A stretch of 64,000 bases of DNA, taken from Thelonectria olida. Lineage: Eukaryota; Ascomycota; Sordariomycetes; Hypocreales; Nectriaceae. The notes beneath the pieces are model-generated. The model ran no database searches, was not told where the DNA came from, and was given only the letters and a program-made list of their open reading frames with translations. Location: NCBI GenBank assembly GCA_020736575.1, contig JAGPYM010000007.1, forward strand, positions 124,001 to 188,000, written 5' to 3'. Positions within the stretch are counted from its first letter, which is position 1, and every line of letters begins with the position of its first letter. Of this stretch, positions 11,181 through 24,100 are shown piece by piece. The translations under genes were made by a program, and so were the position numbers.

Positions 11181-14100
11181 GTGTAGACTCGCACCAGGGC
11201 TGTGCAACCGGTGATTCTTCTGATATGCCGGGCTCTTCTGGAGTGTGCGCGGGGCAGTGAGAGACAGAGCATCGGCAATGTGCTGACTGTCGGACTTGGC
11301 GATGAAGGCAACCCCTGGCTAGTTAGGCCTCTCGTTGCTAGAAAATGGCTGTGATCAGGGCAACTGGGGTGAGAGCGGACTTGCACTTCGTAGGGCATCG
11401 CGAGGCTCATCGGGTGGCGCTTTTGGGTGACAGGACAGGGAGTTGGGCATCCAGCACGTGGCGCCACTCAAGACCGGGTGGCGGGGAATAATGGCCTTGC
11501 CAGGTGGATACGGGGAAAGTCGGTTATGCCCATGGAACAGAGCAAGGACTACGAGACAAAGACGGGTTGGAGAAGAAGAGGCGGAGTTTGTTATCGGGGT
11601 GAGTAATCGAGAGTTAGTGATGACGCGGAATTGGGCAGAAATAATCGATGCCAATTATCAATTGCTACCTACATGCATCAGGCATTATGACTTCCACGGG
11701 CTTCTCGAGCTTGCGCAACCAACATGTCACGGGTCGTCACAATTGACGGCCCTACGCAGTTAGATCGGTGGTAGAGTCACCTGCAAAGGCGTTGGGTTTC
11801 AATACGGTCTAAAAGGAAGACCAAAAAACAAGAAAAAAGACCGGAAGGCTGGAATTGTGCCCTGGTTTGAATCCGTTCGGGCCCAGGGTTGCCCAATGCT
11901 GAGAGATGCAAATATCCATGACCTTGTCGACGGTTGGGTACCTAGGGAGGAGCGAGCCTTGTTTGTGGGTGTCAATCAGCGAAGTGGGCTTTTGTTGGGC
12001 TTTTAGGCCACTCTTCTCCGCTGTGGGAACTACGGGGGCGAAGACTGGATGGACATCGGAGACGGCGATCTACAGCATCTCATGAGCCATGGCTGGGCTG
12101 CTTGGCTTGGGTAATGGGATCTTGGTTTGGTTTGGGTTCTTCGGAGCATTCTGAGTTTTGGGCTCAAGATGATCAACAAGTTGTCAACTAACCTGTATCT
12201 AACTAAGGGATGTCGACACGCTTTAGCACTCCGCCGCAGACTGGGATAGGCCTGCCTTTGTGTTCTTCTAGTGTCTTTCGATTGTCTGGCATCGACGCGT
12301 CTTCTGCCGTGTGGTGGTTGTCGATCGAGACACGGGAACCTCGGATAGGCAACTTGCATTCCCAAAAGTGTAAAGAGAGAATTGCCGCTAAGCTTCGACC
12401 GCTGGGAGATGGAGGGTTGAAGGGCGATGCCATTTGTTCAGGCTGCCGTGCGTCCTCGTCCATTGGAGGCTTCTTGGGCGGACTTGCTGGCATTCTGAGA
12501 GGCCGCAGACAAGATGAGGCCCGAGAGAGACGAAGTTGGCTGCTTACATGGCATGGCAAGCATAGCTCTAACGAGCATAACTCGCTTAAGGCAACCGCAA
12601 GGCAACCTTCGACGTGCATGCAGCTCGTGTAAGTGAGCAGTCAAGCAAGCAAAACTCCACTTTCCACCAGCTCGCAGTTGATGCTGAGTTGGCCCTGCGG
12701 CTCCAGCCATCGGGTCTCTCAAACGGGTGTGGGAGATCAGGCCTCAAGGCGTGTGCGTGCCAACCAGCGGCGAAGCAAGGTGGGAGAAAACAAAGGGTAT
12801 GAGGGGGGATTGGGAAGAGAAAATAGCGAGCTGCGGTGATATAAGTGATGGGGTTTGCGTGTAACGAGGGGAGAACCAGATCGATAACCTATTTTTGATA
12901 TCTTCTTACCTATTCAAAGATATGTTTGCCTGTTCGATACATTCACCTTCATATCGACGACATGCCATGTACGCCTTGTCCGTTTCCCGAATTTCCCGTC
13001 GAAATCGACTGCACTCCTCGGTCCGATCAGGGCTTTCCGAGCGAATGCTGCGCCTACAACCGACCCCGGGAGTGATGGCATCAATGAGACAACGACGGCA
13101 TGGCTGAGGTTCATCATCAGTCGAACGGCGAGCGCACCGAAAGAGATACCCAAGAATACGAAACAACTGTAGCGGCTGACCTTTGCACCTTGACCGAGTG
13201 CACAGTACAGAGCGGCGTGCAATTCATTGGCTTGTCGACCCTGTCATGTCTCCATTCGGACGGAGGAGATGCGTCTCCATGAGCGGCCGATTCAACGGCC
13301 AACAAGGACCGTGAATATAGTGAACGGTGATGAGTCTGTTGTTGCCTGTCCAGGTATGTTGGATTTATCGCATTACAGTACGAATAGCACTATATTTCCC
13401 ACGCGAGTCAAGCAGTTGATTGATTGCTTTGGAGAAGCTTCTTTTTGACTGCGTGCCATGACACAACAAAACAAAGCAAAGAGAAAGCAGTCGTGTTAGT
13501 CGTTGGCTCGGCTGCTCCCGGTCCCATTCATTCCTGTACCCGTTCCCGTGCCCGTTTCTATCCCCAAGTACCTATTCTTGCAGTCCACGACATCTGGGAT
13601 AGTCTGTAGATTCTGTCCTACATTTGCCAGTGTTTTTCTCTAGCAGAACCCCATACCTGTCCCTTGTGCATCTTAGCATCTCCGATCCCTGTGTGAAGCC
13701 ATCACCAGACCCTTGCCTGTCAATTGGAGTGTGAGTGTGTCAACAGGCCGTCCTCGCTGGCGGGGGCTGCGTGGCAACAGACTACACCTAGTCGCAGCAA
13801 CGGGCAACAGCAAGAATGCTGCGCACCACACCTGCCACAAGTTGCACAGACAATTGATAGCAGAGGCTGGATGGGCAGGAAGGAGGCACTGGCGCTGTCT
13901 CCGATTGTTGATTTTTTTTTCCTTTTTTTTTCTCTCCCCCCCCCCTTCCAAAGGTGGTAGGGCTCACCTATTTTTTGGTACCCAACTTCTTTTCTCCTCT
14001 CCGCCAATTCTTCCCTCTTCATCCTCTTCCACTTCTCTTCTTCCATCTCCTCCAACAAACCCCCGGCTTGTCGACTGGCCCGCTTGCCATCTGCAAACGA

Positions 14101-16381
14101 ATCGACACCTCCCCAACCATAGCGCTGCATATCCGCTGCTTTGCACCACCCGTGACCCTTTCATCCTGTTGCCTCAGCAAGCATCGAACTCTCCGTCGAA
14201 GAAACAACCATCGCATTGCGCTGCACTCCTGTCCTGATCCTTGGCCGCACACCAACACCGCCCAACCCCCCCACTTCGACTACCTTGCACCACACCATAC
14301 CGTATCGCCGCTAACGAACTAAACTACCGCCGTCCGTAACGGCGTACATACCTTAGACCAACAAACAAACAAACAAACAAACAACCGCCGGCACTCGGAC
14401 ACAACACAGCTTCAAGTCTCGTGGTCCTGTCTGAAGCACAGCAAAGTCCCGTACTATCGAATTGAGCCGCAAACGTAGTGAACCACAAGGTATGTCATCT
14501 CGGTTCCTTTGTACAGTATTCTATTCCCTTCACCCCCCTCGACACTCATCTTCCCTCTCGCCCCGATGTCGTTACCTTGGTGGACCATGTGATCACCAAT
14601 GGCCGCATCAACCAAGCAAGCCAAAACTATGCGACAGCGGCTCTGCATGAAATGACAATGCGACTTTTGCGCGTTGCTTCAAGCCATGTCCCCTTCCACT
14701 CCAGTCTGTCCATCCATCCATCCATTCATGAAAGAGGAATCCCTGTTCCCAGTTTCGTTCCTGTTTGTGCCCCGTTTCTGGACTCTTCCATTAGGCTCAT
14801 GTTGCTCGCTGGCCCCCACCGCTTCCCTCTCGCTTGGGCATCCGTATCCTCCATGACGCCCTGAGCCTTAGGGCCGTGAAAAGCTTAGGTCAGGCAGGAG
14901 GATAAGCAAGCCATGGAGGACTTTGGGACCCAGCAGCTGCGCCAGCGCCAGCCAAAGAACAGGATCTAGTCTAGCGACCGTCCAGGGCCGCGAACCGGGA
15001 TGCCCCAGCTTTGGGCGGCTGAGAACGGCCCAATGCGGCACTGGCAGCATCAACCACAGCTCAGAAGACAAGCAGTCGCAAGCCCGTTTGCTTTGTTCTG
15101 TGCACGCCTGTCAGACCGACTGGTAAAGTGAAAATGGATGGATGAACAGCTCTTGAATGCAACAAGGGCTATGGCACATGGATGGGCAATAGGCCACCAA
15201 GTCTGGCCCATGTCAATGAGTCGATGTCGCTCCAAGGGAGGCCCTTGGGGGGCCTGCACCCGAATTGGCGGGGACGCATTGGCACCTGGTTTGGTTTGCG
15301 ACTTGGTTCGCCGCATGCCGCCCTCCCCCGGGGGTATTCACACTCTGATGCGACGGCTGCTGTGACTGACTTGGGAAGCCTCTCGATGCTGCCGGCCCGG
15401 GGTTGCTGCTGTTGTCTAACATGACAGCCAATCCTGTCACGGCGTTGCCCACCCGTCCAAGCTGCTGACAGAACGGTGTGTCCCTGTTCAAAGTCGTCTT
15501 CGGGCCATTCATCGATACCCGTTGATTCGGTCAAACCGTCACCCAGCACATGCCTAACCTACCGCTCATGCTTCTCCTATGCACAAGTGTGCACTCACCG
15601 TGAATCACCAGTCGCCAAATCGCTGACCTTCTTTCCAGTCTGCTCAATCACTCACACAGTTGAGCGAACCTCGCCGCCGCTTCGACCGGAACGCCTTCAT
15701 TGCTGCCCACCACTGCTGCTGCGCTGTTTCAGCTGCGGGCATCGTTGGCGCTCTCTGTCGAGCCAGTGACCCATTTTCGATCTGGAACCCCTCACCGCCG
15801 ATCGTCGACGATATTCTGCCGCCCATCCCTCCCTCTCTGCCTCCGTCCATCCCTCCCGAAAAAAACCCATTCCATCCCTCCACCCTCGCAGCGCCGCCTG
15901 TTTATCCACCCGCCCACCTCGTTGCGCCTGACCTTTGACGCAAGCCTTACCCTCCTCGACCAAGCAGCTTTACAGGCCAGTCCTTGATTTGCCGACACCG
16001 CATCGCATCCCCTCGACAGTCAGCAGCCAGCCTGCGTTTCGCTTTCCCCGTCTCACTGCCTTTTCTCTCACTTGTCACCCCCCTCCTGCTCTCTCGTGGC
16101 GCATTTCCCATTTGACCCTCACGCCCGTTGTGCGAGTCCAATTCCTCTTCGCCACGACCTCACACTGGTCCTGTTATCCTGCCTTCTCACTTCCCTGCCG
16201 TGATCGCTCGACTGCCACAGCCCCCAAGGCATTTCGTGCTTTCTCGGTGCCGCTGGGCCTTGCCCTTATACTCTTTACCCCCGTGTCTTTGTTGTCTTTT
16301 CCCCAGATAACAGCGCCTTTACTCCGGCTTTCTCTCGTAGATCGTCGTGGGTAGAGGGCAATTCATAAGCCAGTATCTGCT
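11181..16381. other. Gene-poor region and long leader of the downstream gene
   Basis: About 5.2 kb without a convincing protein gene; the open frames are short and have no recognisable domains. The 3' part (from about 13.9 kb) is strongly C/T-rich, with a T/C run near 13910-13945, a CAAA microsatellite (14360-14384) and CATC repeats (14710-14725). It looks like the promoter and a long, possibly spliced, 5' leader of the gene starting at 16382: a GGTATGTC donor-like site is present at about 14489. A non-coding transcript is possible but not shown. Confidence 0.45.
14360..14384. repeat. (CAAA)n microsatellite
   Basis: Six tandem ACAA units within the likely 5' leader of the downstream coiled-coil gene. 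A simple repeat, no coding role. Confidence 0.8.
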
Positions 16382-19060
16382 ATGCCGTGAGTGCCTACCC
16401 CTCCTTCTTTCAGCCCTCCACCTATTACTCACCTCCATCCCTCAACCATCCATCATAACCATCCATCACCATCCACCCCCCATTGCTTCCTTTTCACTCC
16501 ACTTACCGCAGCATCTCATTAGACTCAAAACGCGACCAACGGCATCATCGCGAGGTACGACCATTACCATCAACCACGACGCTTCCTCGGGCCACTCTAC
16601 TTCCTATAATAGTGACGAAGATTCATCTCGAGAAACTTCTCAAGAGTACTCAGACGAGGACGACGACGACGAACTGTACGACGAGGACGACGACTACGAC
16701 GAGGACGAAGTCGATCCTTCGGATTCCGCCTCAACCACTGCTTCAGGTCATAACTATCACGATCACCACATCCAGCCAGCCCGGCGACCCCAGTTGCCCC
16801 ACCCGGAGCAGCCGTCTTATCACCGACCTGGACACGGCGGCCGTCAACCGCGTCCTCCCGCCAACGTGGACTCTCCAGATGAATTCGGCCCATATGGCCG
16901 CGGTTATCACCCACCAGGTCAACCAGGTCCCGGTGGCCAGTACTACGGCCGCGGTCAGGGTCAGGGCTACCCCCAGGGCGGCCATGCCCCTTATGGAGGT
17001 TACCCAAACGCTCAGATGGTTCCCTTTAGCAACTATGGCAATCCCAGCGCTCCTCCAACCGGTTTTGGTCCACCTGGGCAACACAACCAGCATGGCCAGC
17101 CTAGCAACTACTATGGAGAAGGCCGAGGCGGCGGTATGCATGAGATGATGCCCTATCAGTATGGTTACTATGGAGGCGGTGGACCCGGCGGCTATGGATT
17201 GCCCCCAAACATGCAGCAGTACCAGCTGGCTCCCCCACGCCCACCATCAACTGAACACCCCGGCGGCAAGGAGGTCGCTGTGGTGAAGGAAGATCCTGAT
17301 AAGATTCGAATGGAGGCCGAGCTCAAGGCATACAAGGCCGCCCAAGAGAAAATCAAGGCCATGGAGGCTCAGAAGCGACTTGAGGCCCAAATCCGAAAAG
17401 ATGCTGAAGAGGCTTTCCATCAGAGGATGGAGGCTATGAGAATCGCTCAAGAAGAAGCCAAGAAGGAGATCGAAAAAGCCAGGATTGAGGCAGAAAACGC
17501 TGCACGAAAGAGGATTGAAGCCGAACGCAAGGCTGAAGAAGAACGCGCACGGAAGCACGCCGAGGCCATGGCGCAGGCAGAGGAGAAAGCGCGTCTGAGA
17601 TTCGAGGCCGAGCTCAAAGCTGCCGAAGAAGCCAGAAAGCGCGAGGCTGAGGCTCGTACTAGAGCTGAGGCGGAGGCTAAAGCGAAGTTCGAAGCTGAGC
17701 TCAAAGCTGCTGAAGAGAGCAGGAAGCGTGAAGCCGAAGCTCGTGCTCAAGCTGAGGCTGAGGCTAAGACCAAATTCGAGGCGGAGATGAGAGCTGCTGA
17801 AGCCGCGAGAAAACGAGAGGTTGAAGAGCGCATCAAGGCAGAGGCCGAAGCTAAAGCTAAGTTCGAAGCTGAAATGAGGGCAGCGGAGGAGCGAGGTAAG
17901 AAGGAGGCCGAAGAACGAGCCAGAGCCGAGCGAGATGCCCGTTTGAGGTTCGAGGCAGAACTCAAGGCCGAGGAGGAGAAACGAAAGAAGCAGGCAGAGG
18001 AACGAGCCAGGGCCGAAGAACTGGCCAGGATTAACATCGAGACAGCCATCAAGGCCGAGGCGGCAGCCAAGGAAGCAGCAGCCAAGAAGGCACAAGAAGA
18101 AGCCGAGCGGCTCTTTAGGGCTGAGCAGGAGGCCAAGGCTGCCGCCGCCAAGGCGGCCGAGGAGGAGGCCGAGCGTCTCAAGAAGATCGCAGATGACGCC
18201 AAGGCCGCCGCCGAAGCCGAGGCGGCTGCCAAGATGGAGGCAGACAAGAAGGCAGCCGCCGAAGCCGAGGAAGCAGCGGCCAAGGCCAAAGTGGAGGCAG
18301 CTGAGCTCAAGAAGAAGATTGAGGAGGAGACCGAAGCCAAACTCGCCGACGCCGCCAAGAAGGCTGAACAGGCCCCAATTAGGTTCAAGGATGCTGTTAA
18401 TCGAAAGTTCAGCTTCCCGTTCCATCTTTGCTCGACCTGGCAGGTACTTAATCCCAACCCAAGCTGCTTGGCTATATGGCTTTAAGCGATTTTTGACTAA
18501 CGGTTTTACTCTTATAGGGCATGGAGGATCTCATCAAACAAGCCTTTTTGCAGGTGGATGTACTTGGACCTCATGTCCAGGAAGGCCATTACGATCTCAT
18601 CGGGCCCGACGGCGAGATCATCCTCCCCTCGGTTTGGGAGAAGGTTGTGCAGCCAGATTGGGCTATTACGATGGCGATGTGGCCTATGGACAAACTTCCC
18701 CCGATCGGACCGAAGATTCCCGGTAGGCACGGGATGCCTCCAGGTGTTCGACCCATGGGAATGCCTCCTGGGATCCCCCCTCTTGGCCGCCCACGTCCGG
18801 GTATGGGTCCTATGGGTGGCGGTGTCAACCCGCCGCCCGGATGGACCCACCTGGGCCGGCCTCCGCCCGGTGCCGTACCCAACATCATCAACGTAGGACC
18901 AGCCAACAAGAAGCCCTCGTCCAAGAAGAAGAACCCCGAGCCCGGCGTCTGGGGAGCATTCTTTGCTGGGAAGCCTGCCAAGAAGAAGTGAGTCAAGACA
19001 TATCCTTTCATGAACTTGCAACTAACCACACACTTACACAGGTCATCACACAAGAAGTAA
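16382..19060 (+). CDS. Coiled-coil protein with C-terminal fungal ubiquitin-like domain
   Basis: Proposed exons: 16382..16386, 16523..18443, 18518..18987 and 19042..19060 (804 aa). Layout: a short basic start; a Ser/acidic segment (residues about 25-60, DEDDDDELYDEDDDYDED); a Gly/Pro/Tyr/His-rich low-complexity region to about 235; then about 370 residues of charged coiled coil made of degenerate Glu/Ala/Lys/Arg repeats (units like AEAKAKFEAELKAAEESRKR). Next is a domain (about 627-700) that starts RFKDAVNRKFSFPFHLC and continues GMEDLIKQAFLQVD, EGHYDLIGPDGEIILP and WAITMAMWPM, which I recognise as the ubiquitin-like domain of fungal coiled-coil proteins. The tail is Pro/Gly- and Lys-rich. 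Function unknown. The 5-nt first exon (ATGCC) is inferred from phase; an uninterrupted frame from 16347 is the alternative start. The other junctions are firm. Confidence 0.82.
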
Positions 19061-19660
19061 AAGGCTGGCGTCTCGTCGCCATGAAGCGATAATGTGGGAT
19101 TCGATTTTCGCACACCTCTATGTTCTTTCATTTACCAGATACCTGGGCGAAGCACCCTTTGCCATATTCTTTACTGTCTTTGTTGGATCCCATTTCCTGT
19201 TTTGGGGTGGGGTATCTTGTTTTCTTTTTGAATTTCAGAGTCACTTGGATTTTCAGTTGTCAATTGCGCTTAGCGTCACACATCTGAGGAGTCGCAACTT
19301 GTCCTAAATGCATTTGGATTGGAGTATGATGAAACGGCTCAATGATGGTTGGGGGTAAACGGCGTACGATCCAAATTGCCCTCGGACTCTGGCGCCTGGG
19401 GCTTGGCGCAAGGACAATGTTCTGGCTTGGATCATCGATGGATGGATGGATGGATGACGAGGGATCAGAAGTTGGATTAGACGGAATCGTCCTAGACAAC
19501 CTGTTCTGTAGAATGAAAGGAGTAAGCAGGAAAAATTGATTTGTGTTTGCAATGCGTGGCGTGTTTTATACAATGACCCACTGATTGATGGCGTCTTATC
19601 GTGAGTCGTGAAGATTTACAATTACATGATATCTAATGCTGCGAAAGGGAAGGAGTCTGT
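19061..19660. other. Convergent intergenic region
   Basis: The 3' flanks of the coiled-coil gene and COQ10. It contains a GATG microsatellite (about 19437-19456) and T-rich stretches. No coding region seen. Confidence 0.6.
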
Positions 19661-20293
19661 TCAGAGCCTCCGTTGCAACCCGAGCTTCTCACGAGCTTGC
19701 TTCTCAAATGCTTCGATCATTAATCCGGCAACCTTGTCGGAGACGGCAGCGCTAACAGCAGCATAGAGCGGATTCGTGAACTGGAAATCGATGGCGAGGT
19801 GCACTCGCGTCGACGGAGAGGGCGGTCCGGCGAGATCTTTGACGGTCCAACGCGTCACCAAGCTCCGGAAGACGGCTGAGGCATCAGGTCCTGCGCCGCC
19901 GGGTTGCGTTGACCCGCTGACGGCCTCGACGGAGACGCCCGGCTCGCACCGTAGGTGACTAGTGAAGACCTCATCGAAGCCACCCCAGCCCACATGCAGG
20001 TCGGCGAGGGTCGGCCAGCGGCGGCCAGAGGAGTCGGGGTCCGACCAGCGGGTGACACGGGAGCGAGAGCAGTATGGGACAAATTGGACGTATGAGTCGA
20101 CGTCGGCGATGAGGTCGTAGAGGGCGGTGCGGGGGTAGGGGAGGGTGCGGGTCGCGGTGAGAGATTGGGTCGAGGGCGGGGATGAGCCGGGAAGGGAGAA
20201 GAATGGTCGGCGCGAGGTGAGGGTTCTGGTGATGGTGCGCGATGGGCGGGCGAGAGCGGCACACGACGGTGTGGGAGGGATGCGGAGGGCCAT
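19661..20293 (-). CDS. COQ10: Coenzyme Q-binding protein COQ10, mitochondrial
   Basis: A single exon of 210 aa. The ATG at 20293 is the first in frame; the frame extends to 20332 only with a TTG. The N-terminal 40 residues are Arg/Ser/Thr-rich without acidic residues (RPSRTITRTLTSRRPFF), a mitochondrial targeting sequence. The START/polyketide-cyclase-like domain follows: ALYDLIADVDSYVQFVPYC, SRVTRWSDPD, LHVGWGGFDEVFTSHL, then IDFQFTNPLYAAVSAAVSDKVAGLM and a C-terminal helix IEAFEKQAREKLG. COQ10 binds ubiquinone and helps its synthesis and delivery in the respiratory chain (family knowledge). GC-rich coding sequence. Divergent from the AP-3 delta gene. Confidence 0.92.
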   Translation of the reverse strand: MALRIPPTPSCAALARPSRTITRTLTSRRPFFSLPGSSPPSTQSLTATRTLPYPRTALYDLIADVDSYVQFVPYCSRSRVTRWSDPDSSGRRWPTLADLHVGWGGFDEVFTSHLRCEPGVSVEAVSGSTQPGGAGPDASAVFRSLVTRWTVKDLAGPPSPSTRVHLAIDFQFTNPLYAAVSAAVSDKVAGLMIEAFEKQAREKLGLQRRL

Positions 20294-21135
20294 TGGAGGA
20301 GGTGGGTGGCTGCAAAGAGGGCGCGTGTGCAATTGGATCAGAGTTTGTACGGGGGATACCGCATTGGAGGCTTAGAGAGGGCTCCGGAGGGAGCGAAGGG
20401 TTGAGAAGTGAGGATGGTGGCGCTGGTGTTGAGGCTCTGCGATGAAAAAGTTGGTGGTCGTCATCCCACCTCAGGCTGTTTGGTGGAGTGTTGGACTTGG
20501 GATGGATGGCAGAGGGGACCCACGTAATAAAAATCTAGGTAATTTTGAGGAATGGTAAGTTTTAGCGCTGAAGCACCTGGACTGCACCGCACTGATGAAT
20601 AAACGGCGATGCAGATCAACGTGCCGGGCACTTTGTAAAGCATCAACAAACTTCATAGGTAACGAAAGGCCGGGTGAACTCTCTTCGTGCCGGATGATAT
20701 TTCCCTTGAGATTGTTCGTTTCATTTTCCCGTATTCTTTTGGTCTGTAATATTAAGATCTGACAGTGCAAGTGTCTCAGCAGCAATATCTCACTCACTAT
20801 CACTCAGGTAGGCACCTGCTGTTCCGCACTCGGGCCGTCTTCGTCGCCGAGTCCAACGCCGCCGCAATTCCGTCATTGCCCAACACCACCTTCACACATC
20901 CATCTGTCTGTCCTGTGCGGCTACTGAGCATCCATCCCAACCGCCACTACCGACGCCGAACCCGCTCGCTCGCCTCATCCCGCACCGAACGCACAGAATG
21001 CCCTGATCCTTATCCGATAGACGCTGACGACCATTCCTTTCTCCGTTACGATTTCTTCTCTTCGTCCCTCGAAACCGACAACGCGCACGCCGTCTTTCGT
21101 AGCGGTCGGCCCCACGTGGGGCATCCGCCTGCATC
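20294..21135. promoter_or_regulatory. Divergent promoter region, COQ10 / AP-3 delta
   Basis: About 840 nt between the two start codons. It includes the C-rich 5' UTR of the AP-3 gene (about 20830-21137). An open frame runs from 20765 into the AP-3 coding region, but its sequence is low-complexity Ser/Arg/Pro and it is best read as leader. No other gene seen. Confidence 0.5.
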
Positions 21136-24100
21136 ATGTAGGGAGCTTTGCGGTTTGGTTGCTTGGATCGTGGCCTCGACGCTGACGGTGTGTAGGTTCG
21201 AAAAGTCGCTGTATGACCTCATCCGGGGGCTTCGGAATCACAAGGGAAATGAGAAGGAGTACATCCAGAAGAGCCTTAAGGAGTGCCGCGCTGAGATTCG
21301 TGGCTCAGACATGGGTATGTCGTCCAGCACCCCCCGTGTTTGTCCCGAAGTCGTGGTGTTCCGCAGGAGACTTGCCCAAGGAGCCGAGATACTTCAAGTA
21401 CTCCTTGATCTATATAGCTCCGAAAACTGACCTATTACTGTTCTAGATCTCAAGGCAACGGCGCTGCTCAAGCTCATCTACCTCGAGATGGTAGGCCACG
21501 ATATGTCATGGGCTTCGTTCCACGTGCTCGAGGTCATGTCGTCGCCCAAGTATCACCATAAACGAGTGGGATATCTAGGCGCTGTTCAGAGCTTCCGCCC
21601 CGATACGGAAGTTCTGATGCTGGCCACCAACCTCTTGAAGAAGGTGTGCAAACAAGGCCGCTTGCGCACTCCATCGCCATATGCATGCATCTAACAGTCG
21701 TGTCCAGGATCTCGGCTCGCCAACCCCAACCGTCATCTCCTTACCCATAGCGACTCTTCCTCACGTCATTACCCCGTCCCTTGCGCTTTCGACCCTTGCC
21801 GATTTGCTCCCTCGACTGAGCCACAGCCACTCCAACATACGAAAGAAGACTCTGGTAACGCTGTACCGACTCGCCCTCGTGTACCCCGAAGCACTGCGAG
21901 CAGCATGGCCCAAGATCAAGGAACGATTGATGGACCCTGACGAAGACCCAAGCGTTACGGCGGCTATCGTCAACGTAGTATGCGAACTGGGTTGGCGCAG
22001 ACCCCACGACTTCCTCCCTCTTGCCCCCAGGTTGTTTGAGCTATTGGTGGATGGTGGTAATAACTGGATGGCCATCAAACTCATAAAGCTTGTGGGTGAC
22101 ATGTGTGATGAGAAGTTCATGGCAGAAACTGATGTGTTGATAGTTTGCGACTTTGACGCCCCTGGAGCCTCGTCTTGTGAGGAAGTTATTACCTCCACTT
22201 ACGAACATTATCCGAACCACCCCAGCTATGTCTTTGCTATACGAGTGTATCAACGGTATTATTCAAGGCGGAATTTTGGGAAGTGATGATGTCTCAGGGA
22301 CAGACGAGATTGCAACGCTGTGTGTCAATAAACTGCGAGGCATGGTTATGATTGATGGCGACCCCAATCGTGAGTCAAAAGCTACTACAAGTCATCTAGG
22401 AAAACAGACTGACATGCTCAAGTCAAATACGTCGCACTGCTGGCATTTAACAAGATTGTCATCACCCATCCTTATCTCGTTTCACAACAAGAGGATGTTA
22501 TTATGGACTGCATAGACAGCCCTGACATTACCATCCGAATACAAGCCCTGGATCTTGTCCAGGGTATGGTCACCGGCGACAACCTCATGTCGATTGTGGG
22601 CCGTCTGATGAAGCAGCTCAAGTCCTCAATGCCTGTTCGAGATCGGCAGCCAGCCGGCACTCCTCCTCTGGACCCTGATTCGGATACCGATGCCTCAGGT
22701 GATCTGGGTGCAGGCGTCAACACCCCAGGCCAAGCACCGCCTCTCCCAGACGAATACCGAATTGATGTGATTGCAAGGATTTTGTCTATGTGCGCAAAAG
22801 ATAACTATTCCAGTGTGTTGGATTTCGATTGGTACATCGATGTCTTGACACAACTTGTTCGAATGGCCCCTGCTGCGCGCAACCAGGAGAGTGACTTGGG
22901 CTCAGTTAAGTTGCGTGTTGATGTTTCTGGTCGAATTGGAGACGAGCTTCGAAACGTTGCTGTCAAGGTTAGAGTGATGAGACCTACAACAGTAAGAGCT
23001 GCCGAGATCATCTTGAACCAGCTCAATGACGATACCCCTCCTGGATATTCCATTACGTCAGGAGCTCTCAAATCAGTGGCCTGGATTATGGGCGAATACG
23101 CTTCGCAGCTCCCTACGCCAGACGATGGCCTGAACGGGCTATTACAGTTGATTCCTCGGACGACGAATCCTGGAGTTATTACAACGACGCTTCAGGCGGC
23201 CACCAAGGTCTTCTCAATTATAGTGGGCGATGAGATGGAACCGTGGTCGGCAGAGAGGAAGTCCAAGGTTTCATTACTCATGGCCCGCATCCTCCACGTC
23301 TTTGAGCCCCTCCAATTGAACCCCAGCCTTGAGGTTCAGGAGCGAGCTGTCGAATTCACCGAGTTGCTCAAACTCACTTCAGAAGCAGCATCGGGTCAAC
23401 CCGCTTCAACCGATGATGTCGAACAGGACCCTCCACTACTCCTTACACAAGCAATCCCGTCTCTCTTCAACGGATGGGAGCTCAACTCTGTGGCCAAGGG
23501 AGCCCAGCACAATGTCCCAATACCCGAAGGCCTGGACTTGGATGAGCCAATCCACCCCAATCTCATGAGACTTTTGGCGGAGGGAGACTCGATCGCCTGG
23601 GGGGCAGATGACTCGGACGAGTTCGAGGTGTATTATCACCAAAAGCCACCGCCAACCAGCATCGACTCCTCTGCACCGGCCATTAGTCGATTGGCCGAGC
23701 CCCAAGAATCTCCTATCGGCTCTTATCAACAAGCGGACGAGGATAGCTACTTGGATGCCGACATTGTTGCGCGGAGAAAGGCAGAACGGCTTGAGAGAAA
23801 CAAGGACGATCCGTTCTACATCCCCAGCCACGACACTCCCCGAACCTCTACACCCATTCACAATATTCTCCACAACAGCAACGGCCCTGATCTTGACATT
23901 GACTCCATACCGATAATGCAGTTAGATCTTGACAAGGTTGGAAGCTCAACGGCGCCGCCGCAACAGCAGCAACAGCGACCTCGCCCAACGCCCCGACAAA
24001 GGGTGGTCATTGCGGTAGACGAGACGCTCGAGGGCAGTGACGCCGGTGGACGCACCTACGACTCGGAGAACAACTCGGATAGCTTCACAAAGACCAAGTC

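Noticed and set aside
12210..12632. 140-aa open frame in the gene-poor region
   Set aside because: No domain, poor start context, no splice partners and overlapping frames of equal quality on the other strand.
14700..14730. CATC repeats considered as a repeat array (CRISPR-like)
   Set aside because: Plain microsatellite; no spacers, and the organism is a fungus.
17247..18425. 392-aa open frame on the minus strand (and 236 aa in another minus frame)
   Set aside because: It is antisense to the Glu/Ala/Lys coiled coil. GAG/GCC/AAG repeats read backwards give Leu/Phe/Ser-rich frames without stops; no domain or start context.
20765..21195. N-terminal extension of AP-3 delta from an open frame upstream
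   Set aside because: Low-complexity leader sequence; the adaptin N-terminus fits the spliced start instead.
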